In this document: one piece after another, positions 1 to 7,445 of the stretch
How positions within the stretch are numbered: the first letter of the stretch is position 1
How the letters are laid out: each line of letters opens with the position of its first letter
Assembly (NCBI GenBank): GCA_964437505.1
Contig: CAYTGU010000011.1
Span: 1 to 56,424 of the forward strand
Direction of reading: 5' to 3'
DNA: 56,424 bases
Source of the DNA: JAHJDO01 sp964437505
GTDB taxonomy: Bacteria; JAHJDO01
Program-made: the position numbers and the translations under genes
Notes under the pieces: generated by a model
Databases searched by the model: none
What the model saw: the letters and a program-made list of their open reading frames with translations, nothing else
Told to the model about the DNA's origin: nothing

Positions 1-560
1 TATTCCAGGAAACAATGAAGGTAGTCTTTGAAAATAAAAATCCTATAAATCATCTCAATGATTATTTATATCTTACAGAATGGTCATTGTTTGCTGGTGT
101 AGACAAATGGAAATATAATTCCAATCAGAGTATTCAACGGCTTGGCAGGGAATGGGAGAAGATCCTTATGAGACAAAGACAGTGGAAAATGGTTTATGAG
201 AAATTTATCAGATTAAAGGATACAGAAAATTATGCGAATATCTTTTATTCAGATGCTAAAGGATTAGAATCAAAAATGAAGGAAAATCTCTATCCTAATA
301 AGATAGATTTTCGTATAGATATACCTGCCCTTGATCCAAGACCGGATAATCCCATGGCTATGGGAGACAAACAGATTTTCTTATACGAACCTGCGTCCGG
401 AAAGATTCAGAAAGAAACATTGAAGCAGCTACTTGAATTTGTGCCTTCCAGAGTCTATCTTTGCAGGATATACGCTCATAACGACAAATATAAAAAGGAA
501 CTGGTTAGAGCATTTGAGGAAATATTTAGAACAAGAGAAGCTCTGTCCACCAATATTTAG
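1..560 (+). CDS. C-terminal part of HD-superfamily hydrolase-like protein (cut by window edge)
   Basis: The reading frame is open to the left edge (the codons before the first ATG at 15 read F-Q-E-T), so this is probably the end of a longer gene rather than a protein starting at 15. The visible 180 or so residues have the pattern D-Y-L-Y-L-T-E-W-S-L-F, then a WEKIL/RQRQWKMVYEKF helix, which resembles the helical C-terminal region of dNTPase-type HD phosphohydrolases. The metal-binding HD motifs would lie upstream and are not visible, so the family call rests on weak C-terminal similarity only. It converges on the elongation factor G gene, 29 bp away. Confidence 0.5.
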   Translation, partial: FQETMKVVFENKNPINHLNDYLYLTEWSLFAGVDKWKYNSNQSIQRLGREWEKILMRQRQWKMVYEKFIRLKDTENYANIFYSDAKGLESKMKENLYPNKIDFRIDIPALDPRPDNPMAMGDKQIFLYEPASGKIQKETLKQLLEFVPSRVYLCRIYAHNDKYKKELVRAFEEIFRTREALSTNI

Positions 561-589
561 TAGGGGGCAAGCGTGCCTGACCCGTTAAT

Positions 590-2659
590 TTAACTGTTTT
601 CTATTATCTTGCTGACAATGTGCGGAGGGGCTTTATCATATTTTTCAAACTGCATAGACTCTGTTGCTCGTCCTTGCGATATTGATCTTAGCTGTGTAGC
701 ATAACCGAAAAGCTCCATAAGCGGAACCTCAGCCTTTATTAACTGACTCTTAGCCTTTTTTTCTATCAGGATTATCCTACCTCTTCTTGATGTTATATTA
801 GATGTGATTGGCCCAAAATACTCTTCAGGAGTAGATATATCTACTGTCATAATCGGCTCAACAAGTCTTGGGCCTGCCTTCATAAACGCATTCTTGAATG
901 CATAGTATCCTGCTACTTTAAAAGCCATTTCAGAAGAGTCAACTTCGTGAAAGTTCCCGTCAAATAATCTTACTTTTACATCAATTACAGGATATCCCGC
1001 ATAAATTCCTGCTTCCATTGCTTCAATACAGCCCTTTTCAACAGCAGGAATAAATTCTCTGGGAATAGTTCCCTGCTTGATATCATTAATAAATTCAAAA
1101 CCTTCGCCTCTGTTCGCAGGAATTAGTTCTATGTGTACCTCTGCAAATTGTCCCCTTCCACCAGTTTGCTTCTGATGTTTGTACTTTTCTTCCTGTATGT
1201 GGGTTATCGTCTCCTTAAAAGCAACTTTAGGCTTGCCTACATTCGCAGACACATTAAACTCCCTTTTTAATCTATCTACCAGGATTTCAAGATGCAACTC
1301 ACCCATACCAGAAAGAATAGTTTGGGATGTCTCTTCATTAAAAAAGAAATTAAATGTTGGATCCTCATGAGATAATTTTCTTATTGAATCCGAAAGTTTT
1401 TCCTGCTCAATCTTATTTTTTGCTTCAATTGCTACCGAAATTACAGGCATTGGGAATTCTATGTTCTCAAGGAAAAGATTAGAATTTTGCTTGCATATTG
1501 TATCTCCAGTAGTAATGTTCATGGGCCCGATTATTGCTCCTATATCTCCTGCACTGAGGCTATTCACAGCTTCTTTTTTATTGGCATGCATCTTTACAAT
1601 ACGGGATACTCTTTCTTTTTTTGATGACCCTGCCTTGAAAACATATTCACCTTTCTTTATTGAACCTGAATATATTCTACAATAAATAAGTTTTCCAATA
1701 TGAGGATCAACAGCAATCTTAAAAGCAAGCCCTAACAAATCCTTTTTTTCTCCAAAACTGAACAAGCTCTTTTCTTCTGAATCACTATCTATAACTTCAA
1801 CAGGTGGCGCATCTTCAGGACTTGGCAGGTAATCTACAACAGCTTCCATAAGTCTCCTGACTCCTTTGTTCTTAAAAGCAGCGCCACATAATACAGGGAA
1901 TATCTTAGACTTTATAGTTGCCTTATTAAGAGAATTTTTAATTTCCTCTATTGTAATGGGCTGATTTTCAATATATTTATTCATGAGACTATCATCTGTA
2001 TCAGCAAGTTTTTCTATTAGCTCATTTCTATATTTCTTCGTTATTTTTATATAGTCTTCCGGAACTTCCAGCTCTTTCGGCTCTTCCATAGTGTCTTCAG
2101 AATTGAATAAAAATGCCTTTTCTTCCACAATATCTATAACGCCTTTAAAATTATCTTCATTTCCAATAGGTAACTGAATTGGCACATAGTTGACCCCGAG
2201 TTTATTGTCCATCATCTCAAGCACAGCAAAAAAGTCTGCTCCAATTCTGTCCATCTTATTAATAAAGACAATCTTGGGAACGTTATATTTTTCCGACTGC
2301 CTCCATACAGTTTCGGATTGCGGCTCTACACCGCCAACTGCACAAAATATTGCTACTGCACCATCTAAAACCCTTAGACTTCTTTCTACCTCCGCAGTAA
2401 AATCCACATGACCAGGGGTGTCAATGATATTAATGTTATGATTACGCCAGAGACACGTTGTAGCCGCAGATGTAATTGTTATCCCTCTCTCTTTTTCCTG
2501 TTCCATCCAGTCCATTGTAGCTGCCCCGTCATGGACTTCCCCTATGCGGTGTATTCTGCCTGCAAAGAACAGCATTCTTTCTGTTGTGGTCGTTTTACCT
2601 GCATCAATATGAGCCATAATGCCGATATTTCTTATATTCCTTACATCTCCAACTTGCAT
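590..2659 (-). CDS. fusA: Elongation factor G
   Basis: Ribosomal translocase GTPase of the cytoplasm, 689 residues, about the normal family length. GTP-binding motifs are all visible: P-loop AHIDAGKTT at about residues 16-24, switch I RGITITSAAT, DTPGHVDF near residue 80 and NKMDR near 135. Domain II, III, IV (KQTGGRGQF...) and V (elongation factor G C-terminus with GYATQLRSISQGRA) follow in order. The start is supported by a GAGGA Shine-Dalgarno in front of ATG 2659 and a promoter at 2719-2747. It stands alone rather than in an rpsL-rpsG-fusA-tuf operon, so it may be a relocated or second copy; domain IV reads GGRGQFAEV instead of the commoner GGSGQYG-type sequence. Confidence 0.93.
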   Translation of the reverse strand: MQVGDVRNIRNIGIMAHIDAGKTTTTERMLFFAGRIHRIGEVHDGAATMDWMEQEKERGITITSAATTCLWRNHNINIIDTPGHVDFTAEVERSLRVLDGAVAIFCAVGGVEPQSETVWRQSEKYNVPKIVFINKMDRIGADFFAVLEMMDNKLGVNYVPIQLPIGNEDNFKGVIDIVEEKAFLFNSEDTMEEPKELEVPEDYIKITKKYRNELIEKLADTDDSLMNKYIENQPITIEEIKNSLNKATIKSKIFPVLCGAAFKNKGVRRLMEAVVDYLPSPEDAPPVEVIDSDSEEKSLFSFGEKKDLLGLAFKIAVDPHIGKLIYCRIYSGSIKKGEYVFKAGSSKKERVSRIVKMHANKKEAVNSLSAGDIGAIIGPMNITTGDTICKQNSNLFLENIEFPMPVISVAIEAKNKIEQEKLSDSIRKLSHEDPTFNFFFNEETSQTILSGMGELHLEILVDRLKREFNVSANVGKPKVAFKETITHIQEEKYKHQKQTGGRGQFAEVHIELIPANRGEGFEFINDIKQGTIPREFIPAVEKGCIEAMEAGIYAGYPVIDVKVRLFDGNFHEVDSSEMAFKVAGYYAFKNAFMKAGPRLVEPIMTVDISTPEEYFGPITSNITSRRGRIILIEKKAKSQLIKAEVPLMELFGYATQLRSISQGRATESMQFEKYDKAPPHIVSKIIENS

Positions 2660-2718
2660 TATTTATTCCTCAGAATATTAAGTAAGTTATCCTAAATCGG
2701 GACACATATTGAGGGGGA

Positions 2719-2747
2719 AACATATCAATTCCAATGTGCTATGTCAA
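2719..2747 (-). promoter_or_regulatory. Sigma-70-type promoter for fusA
   Basis: On the minus strand a perfect TTGACA -35 box (2742-2747) is followed after 17 bp by TATGTT (2719-2724), which lies about 60 bp before the fusA start. It separates fusA from the PDZ fragment upstream. Confidence 0.6.
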
Positions 2748-2766
2748 GAAAAATTGCAGAAGAATA

Positions 2767-2988
2767 TTAACGTTTGACAATTACATATGTTGAATATTTA
2801 CCGCGTCTTACAAGAAATACCGCAGAATTTTCATCCTTAATACTCTTGATAGCAGTGTTATAGTCGCCTAAATCAAGTATTTTCTGCCCATTTATTTCTC
2901 TAATAATATCACCTGTCTTAATTCCGGCATCTACTGCTGCGCCTTCAGGAGAAATATCTGTTACAATAACACCTTCAGTATCTTTCAT
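2767..2988 (-). pseudogene. Stranded C-terminal PDZ domain (DegP/HtrA-like remnant)
   Basis: 73 residues that are almost exactly one PDZ domain: GVIVTDISPEGAAVDAG then GDIIREINGQKI and a final VFLVRRGKYSTYVIVKR. In DegP/HtrA and RseP proteins such a domain ends a much longer protease; no trypsin-like part lies upstream, where an in-frame TGA sits 12 nt before the ATG and a hairpin follows. The ATG is preceded directly by GGGGA with no spacing, a poor ribosome site. Most likely a decayed remnant; a free-standing small PDZ protein is the alternative. Confidence 0.5.
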
Positions 2989-3010
2989 TCCCCGTCTTCA
3001 TTAAGCAACA

Positions 3011-3056
3011 AAAGGGACAGATAAATCACATATCCTGTGGTTTACTCTGTCCCTTT
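3011..3056 (-). terminator. Long hairpin, probable terminator of the 3073-3372 gene
   Basis: The left arm begins AAAGGGACAGA and the right arm ends TCTGTCCCTTT; the arms continue inward to CACA/TGTG around a 5-nt loop. About 20 pairs form with one bulge and one mismatch. On the minus strand the hairpin begins about 16 nt after the upstream gene's stop and is followed by TTTTG, fitting a terminator. Confidence 0.5.
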
Positions 3057-3072
3057 AATCATCAAAAAAATT

Positions 3073-3372
3073 TTATTCGCTTTTCTCTTCTTCCTTTTTT
3101 TCTTCTGGTTTCACTTCCTCAGCAACAGGTTCTTCTTTCTCTTCTGCTTTTACTTCTTCGGCAGCTGGCTTTTCTTTCTCTTCCTCTTTCTCCTTTTTAG
3201 CTGCAATATCATCTTTAATAGAACTGATACCAGCAGCAACAGCCGCTATACCACCAAGAACTAATATTGCCGGCACAGTAGCAGCAAGCCCTTTCAGGAA
3301 AAGCGAAAACCACTTTATTAACCCCAGAGCCCCAAGAACTATAGCAATTATTCCTCCAATTAAACTCCACAT
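3073..3372 (-). CDS. Small membrane protein with acidic/lysine-rich tail
   Basis: 99 residues. The first 50 are two hydrophobic segments (WSLIGGIIAIVLGALGLIKW and a second around AATVPAILVLGGIAAVAAG). The rest is a highly charged Glu/Lys/Pro/Ala repeat tail (EEKEEPVAEEVKPEEKKEEE), probably extended and cytoplasmic or periplasmic. A strong AAGGAGGTG Shine-Dalgarno precedes ATG 3372. No catalytic motif is visible and I do not recognise the family; low-complexity tails like this are common in uncultured diderm genomes. Transcription appears to end at the hairpin just downstream. Confidence 0.7.
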   Translation of the reverse strand: MWSLIGGIIAIVLGALGLIKWFSLFLKGLAATVPAILVLGGIAAVAAGISSIKDDIAAKKEKEEEKEKPAAEEVKAEEKEEPVAEEVKPEEKKEEEKSE

Positions 3373-3426
3373 ACTTCCTTCACACCTCCTTCCAAAGTTA
3401 ATTTTTAAAACCTTTATCTAGCTTTA

Positions 3427-3454
3427 ATTCTAATTGTTTTTTTTTAAAATACAA
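3427..3454 (-). promoter_or_regulatory. Possible promoter for small membrane protein
   Basis: Minus-strand TTGTAT (3449-3454), 16-bp spacer, TAGAAT (3427-3432), about 55 bp before the gene start. Both boxes are imperfect and the area is very A+T rich. Confidence 0.3.
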
Positions 3455-3597
3455 GTCCTATTTTAAAATACAATCAAAATAATCCAACAGTTTTGAAAGT
3501 ATATCCTTTAGTATAACGATATTTCTTAAATTATATTGCCTTAATTTGCAATATCTTGCGTTTTTCTAAAAGTTCTCGCAATTATGAGATTTATTAG

Positions 3598-3632
3598 TAT
3601 AATATGATACAAATAATATCAATGAAAAGGAG
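3598..3632 (+). promoter_or_regulatory. -10 box and ribosome site that set the transporter start
   Basis: A perfect TATAAT at 3598-3603 runs straight into the ATG at 3604, so that ATG would lie upstream of the transcript start. AAAAGGAG at 3625-3632 lies 7 nt before TTG 3640, making TTG the best start. The -35 region is weak. Confidence 0.5.
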
Positions 3633-3639
3633 TCACGGT

Positions 3640-4455
3640 TTGAACGATGTGTTACCAAAGGGCTATGACCCTAAATTGAGTCCCCAAGAGCTCCAGAGTA
3701 AAATATCATACTTAGGAATTAAAAAAGCTAATACCAAAATCTGGCAATTATTCCTTTTAGGCATTCTTGCCGGACTATATATTAGCGTTGGCGGACATGC
3801 ATTTCTTGTGGCACTTGAGCAAGGCATGGGGAAAATTATTGGAGGTGCTGTTTTTAGTGTCGGACTGGTATTGGTTGTTATTGCAGGAGCTGAATTGTTT
3901 ACTGGAAATATTATGATGATAGTAGGAGCCATATCAACCTTATTCCCAATTCGAAAAATATTAAAAAATTGGACAGTTGTTTATTTGGGTAATTTTGTCG
4001 GTTCTTTCTTATTTGCATTCCTCATCTTCAAATCAGGACTACTCAATACACACTTAGACATTAACAAGTTGGGACAGTTAGCCATAAAAATATCTGAGAA
4101 TAAACTAAATTTATCATTCATGGAATGTTTCATTAGAGGCATATTCTGTAACATACTAGTAATTCTTGCTATTATTATGTCATACTTCTCAAAAGATATT
4201 ATTTCTAAAATATTCTGTTGTATATTACCGATTATGGTATTTGTTGCATCGGGATTTGAGCACTGTGTTGCAAATATGTATCTGATCCCAATAGGTCTTT
4301 TTGCAAAAGGTGTTCCTTTTTACAAGCACTACATAATGTTTCAAAATCTTATACCTGTAACACTAGGGAATATAGTCGGGGGATTGTTTATCATCATCAT
4401 ACATCCAAATAGAATAAGACAGCTTATTACATTATTTTCCCACAATAAGAAATAA
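3640..4455 (+). CDS. Formate/nitrite transporter (FNT/FocA-NirC family) channel
   Basis: Inner-membrane channel for small monovalent anions such as formate, nitrite or hydrosulfide. About 271 residues from TTG 3640 (283 if ATG 3604 were used). Family marks: AGAELFTGN loop in the first half, the GFEHCVANMYLIPIG signature in the second half, and six hydrophobic segments. Family members have a short N-terminus, which fits the TTG start with its AAAAGGAG ribosome site. The next gene starts 3 bp after the stop codon, so the two transporters are probably co-transcribed. The substrate cannot be decided from sequence alone. Confidence 0.85.
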   Translation: MNDVLPKGYDPKLSPQELQSKISYLGIKKANTKIWQLFLLGILAGLYISVGGHAFLVALEQGMGKIIGGAVFSVGLVLVVIAGAELFTGNIMMIVGAISTLFPIRKILKNWTVVYLGNFVGSFLFAFLIFKSGLLNTHLDINKLGQLAIKISENKLNLSFMECFIRGIFCNILVILAIIMSYFSKDIISKIFCCILPIMVFVASGFEHCVANMYLIPIGLFAKGVPFYKHYIMFQNLIPVTLGNIVGGLFIIIIHPNRIRQLITLFSHNKK

Positions 4456-4458
4456 ATT

Positions 4459-6312
4459 ATGCATAAAAGATTAATCCGTCAGCTGGGTGGTATTGATGTG
4501 TTTTGCATTGCTGCCGGCGCAATGATTAGTTCCGGATTGTTTATCCTTCCCGGACTGATCTATGCTAAAGTTGGACCAGCAGTGATTCTAGTCTATATCC
4601 TGGCAGGCATACTCATTCTACCTGCATTATTTGCCAAAGCTGAGCTGACTACAGCTATGCCTAAAGCTGGTGGTGATTATTTCTTTATTGAACGAAGCAT
4701 GGGCTCAGCAGCAGGCACAATAGGTGGATTCGCCAGTTGGTTTTCGCTTAGTCTCAAAAGTGCATTCTCATTAGTTGGTATTGGTGTATTTGCAACATTG
4801 ATCAATCCAAATATCACAGATTGGCAGATTAAGCTTATTGCTATGGGATTCTGTGTGTTTTTTATAATTCTTAACTTGATAAGTGTTAAATTCACAGGAA
4901 AGTTTCAGGTTTTCTTTGTAATTCTGCTCATCGGTCTATTGATTCTATATATATCTCGCGGAACAATGTTTGTTAATGTCAACAGATATACTCCTTTTAT
5001 GCTGTCTGATAAGCACGCACTGTTTGCTGCAGCAGGTATGGTCTTTATATCATTTGGCGGACTGACAAAGGTTGCAAGTATTGCAGAGGAGGTTAAGGAT
5101 CCTACAAAGAACATCCCATACGGAATGATACTGGCATTTTGTGTTGTACTGCTTCTTTACGGCTTAGTAATTTTTGTAACAGTGGGCTTGCTCGACAAGC
5201 ATGAACTGGCACATTCTCTGACTCCAATATCAACCGGCGGATACAAGATATTTGGTAAAATTGGCAGCATGGTTATGGCAATCGCCGCAATAATTGCTTT
5301 TATTTCTACTGCTAATGCGGGCATATTGGCTGCGTCACGTTTTCCTATGGCAATGAGCCGCGATCAGCTTCTGCCCGGATTTTTTGCAAACATAAGCAAA
5401 CGATTCAACACACCGCACCTTTCTATAATATTTACAGGAATTTTCATGATAACAACCATAATGTTCCTAAACCTCGAGAATCTTGTAAAAGTAGCCTCTG
5501 TCATGAAAATCATACTGTTTATGCTGGGAATACTTGCATGCATTATCATGCGTGAGAGCAAAATTCTGAATTACAAGCCAACATTCCGTTCGCCATTGTA
5601 TCCATGGTTACAAATAGCAGGAATCATCTGTTATGGTTTTCTAATATACGAGATGGGCACTGTAGCGATCTTGGGAACGGGGAGCTTTATACTTGCCAGT
5701 ATTCTATGGCATAGAATTTATGTTCGTAAGATATCCATGCGCAAGTCTGCTTTAATACATATTGTTGAGCGCATAACTGCCAAAGAGATAGCTGGTGATT
5801 CATTAGGAGCTGAGCTGCGCGAAGTTCTAAAAGAACGGGATAAAATAATAGAAGATAGATTTGACGAATTAGTAAAAAGATGCAAAGTAATTGATATAAC
5901 AAAACAAGCTACACTTAAAGAATTCTTCACAATTATTGCAGAGAAATTCGCCAGCAGATTAAACATGAACGTCAAACAATTGCTTGATTCTTTAATTGTG
6001 CGGGAGAAAGCTTCAACAACAGTAATAAAGCCGGGACTAGCGATCCCACATATAATTATTGACGGCAACCACAAATTCGAACTAGTTATAGTAAGATGCG
6101 AAGCAGGTATTAACTTTATAGAGTCATCAACACCTGTTTATGCTGTATTTGTATTAATTGGCACACGTGACGAAAGGAATTTTCATCTGCGCGCTTTATC
6201 AGCAATTGCACAAATTACGCAAGACGCAAACTTTGACAAAGACTGGCTGCATGCTAAAAGCATTGAAGAACTGAGAGATATTATACTTCTTGGGAAAAGG
6301 CACCGTGAATGA
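4459..6312 (+). CDS. APC-family amino-acid permease fused to PTS EIIA domain
   Basis: 617 residues. Residues 1 to about 420 are a 12-segment APC-superfamily permease (start IDVFCIAAGAMISSGLFILPG, then PKAGGDYFF and a GG-x-TKVASIAEEVKDPTKNIP loop typical of the family). After a charged linker, residues about 470-617 form a fructose/nitrogen-type PTS EIIA domain with the phosphoacceptor motif GLAIPH (His531). EIIA domains receive phosphate from HPr; here the domain probably gates or senses rather than drives transport, as the permease part is not a PTS EIIC. Translationally close to the FNT gene. The stop codon lies only 17 bp before the left att repeat. Confidence 0.85.
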   Translation: MHKRLIRQLGGIDVFCIAAGAMISSGLFILPGLIYAKVGPAVILVYILAGILILPALFAKAELTTAMPKAGGDYFFIERSMGSAAGTIGGFASWFSLSLKSAFSLVGIGVFATLINPNITDWQIKLIAMGFCVFFIILNLISVKFTGKFQVFFVILLIGLLILYISRGTMFVNVNRYTPFMLSDKHALFAAAGMVFISFGGLTKVASIAEEVKDPTKNIPYGMILAFCVVLLLYGLVIFVTVGLLDKHELAHSLTPISTGGYKIFGKIGSMVMAIAAIIAFISTANAGILAASRFPMAMSRDQLLPGFFANISKRFNTPHLSIIFTGIFMITTIMFLNLENLVKVASVMKIILFMLGILACIIMRESKILNYKPTFRSPLYPWLQIAGIICYGFLIYEMGTVAILGTGSFILASILWHRIYVRKISMRKSALIHIVERITAKEIAGDSLGAELREVLKERDKIIEDRFDELVKRCKVIDITKQATLKEFFTIIAEKFASRLNMNVKQLLDSLIVREKASTTVIKPGLAIPHIIIDGNHKFELVIVRCEAGINFIESSTPVYAVFVLIGTRDERNFHLRALSAIAQITQDANFDKDWLHAKSIEELRDIILLGKRHRE

Positions 6313-6329
6313 AAGAGGCTGAGAGAAAT

Positions 6330-6346
6330 TGGCGGAGAGGGAGGGA
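6330..6346. repeat. Left attachment-site copy (attL): 17-bp duplicate of tRNA-Ser 3' end
   Basis: TGGCGGAGAGGGAGGGA matches 52858-52874 exactly; that block is precisely the last 17 nt of the tRNA-Ser gene including CCA. The match stops on both sides (6329 T versus C, 6347 C versus T). No tRNA body is present here, as expected for the displaced copy made by integration. Confidence 0.8.
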
Positions 6347-6717
6347 CACTAAACGACCTGTTTTTATAAGTCCCGCATTCCCAAGAACTTACATCGTAAC
6401 AGTCAGCAACATAAAGGGTTACACCAACAAATCACTGTCACTGTCTATCACTCAAAATAACCAAATATAATCTCTCAATATCCCGTTTATATCCCGTAGG
6501 ATTATTTTGATTTTTTTATTACCTCAATGTTAGAATAAATTCCATAGCAAATGGCAGAGAAAAAATTACTTAAATAAACAAACTTAAAACAATAAATCTT
6601 ATGTGTAAGAAAAATATTCTTCCAGAATTATTGGAATTGAAACTGAAGTAAAATCGGAACTGTAAATTCAAGCTATTTCGAGAAATCCTGTGAAGGATTT
6701 ACCATAAATGTTTAATT
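6347..6717. other. Gene-free left end of island
   Basis: No convincing open reading frame. Apart from the arm-type site at 6480-6496 there is only A+T-rich sequence and the 3' side of the AlpA-like gene. Likely integrase/excisionase binding region. Confidence 0.4.
6480..6496. promoter_or_regulatory. Left arm-type integrase site candidate
   Basis: ATCCCG, 5 bp, ATCCCG. The same motif with the same spacing and orientation lies at 52766-52782 inside the other end. Paired short repeats inside att cores are typical of the arm sites bound by the N-terminal domain of tyrosine integrases. Confidence 0.5.
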
Positions 6718-6924
6718 TTACTCAAGTATACTGGACGTTGATTTTATGACGTTATTTTTCAATTTTTTTAGAATGAGCTTCTTTGGGAAATAGATTTTAT
6801 TATTAAAGTGCGTGTAAGAAATCTTTCCTGCGCATTTCCAGTTGCGTGCTGTGCCCCTGGCAATGTGAAGAAATTGACAGAGTTCTTCATAATCTAGATA
6901 TTCCTCTTTTTCCATCTTCCCCAT
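6718..6924 (-). CDS. AlpA/excisionase-like small DNA-binding protein (left copy)
   Basis: 68 residues, of which about 60 align with the 74-residue protein at 51347-51571 (shared EYLDYxELC, LHIARGTARNWKCAG and YFPKKLILK blocks). The LHIARGTARNWKCAG stretch is a MerR/AlpA-type helix-turn-helix (HTH_17-like), as in small excisionases. Homology continues upstream of the start (shared block ending GAGAGTAATTTAATA), so gene and leader were duplicated together. It lies on the minus strand, mirror-image to the right copy, near the left island end. It may be a second directionality factor or a relic of an earlier related element. Confidence 0.6.
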   Translation of the reverse strand: MGKMEKEEYLDYEELCQFLHIARGTARNWKCAGKISYTHFNNKIYFPKKLILKKLKNNVIKSTSSILE

Positions 6925-7068
6925 GATTTCGGATCATATTTATTAAATTACTCTCTTGTTCGGGTATGTTTAGTAAATGGGGTTTTATGTCTAGAGCCCC
7001 TATCTTCCTTGAACGCTCTCTCATAAACTTGCTTCGGGTATAACTTTCCTAGTAATTAAGGGATTTTC

Positions 7069-7440
7069 TTAATCCAAAAACAGGAATTTTTTTATGAAAT
7101 ACCCAACCAGGAATGACAATGGGATAACTAACACAATGTTCAATATAGGCCAAAATCCTAATCCAATAGCTGCTGTTGCCGAACCGCTAGACCATACGAA
7201 TATCTGTAAATGTATGCGTAAGTCAAATAGAAATACTATCGTAGCCGCGCATAAGGCGCCATAAGACGCCTTTCTAAACGCAAAGATAATAATATAAGGA
7301 ATCATGCTTAAAATTAACACTCTAATTGAGAGTCTGCCGCCTGGATCGGTACATTCCCAAAATGCCGTTTTCAGATGGAGTATTAATCCGCACAGAATCA
7401 AAACATAGATTATTTGCCGAATTCGGGTAGTAGTGGCCAT
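7069..7440 (-). CDS. Small polytopic membrane protein, unknown
   Basis: 123 residues with about four hydrophobic segments (QIIYVLILCGLIL, VLILSMIPYIIIFAF, AALCAATIVFLF-like, ILNIVLVIPLSFLVGYF). No signal motif or catalytic residues recognised. It follows the CsgG-TPR-propeller gene by 5 bp, so it is the last gene of the sigma-factor operon. Its last 36 or so bases (7064-7100) closely match the region just beyond the 3' end of the gene at 23368. Confidence 0.55.
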   Translation of the reverse strand: MATTTRIRQIIYVLILCGLILHLKTAFWECTDPGGRLSIRVLILSMIPYIIIFAFRKASYGALCAATIVFLFDLRIHLQIFVWSSGSATAAIGLGFWPILNIVLVIPLSFLVGYFIKKFLFLD

Positions 7441-7445
7441 ATTTA

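Noticed and set aside
561..589. Terminator downstream of fusA
   Set aside because: Only a weak near-palindrome (GGCAAGCGTGCC) with no T run; not enough to call.
1179..2695. Plus-strand open frames inside fusA
   Set aside because: They are antisense shadows of a full-length, motif-complete elongation factor G gene with promoter and ribosome site.
3604..3639. ATG 3604 and ATG 3622 as starts of the FNT transporter
   Set aside because: ATG 3604 directly abuts a perfect -10 box and ATG 3622 lies before the ribosome site; TTG 3640 is correctly spaced from AAAAGGAG.
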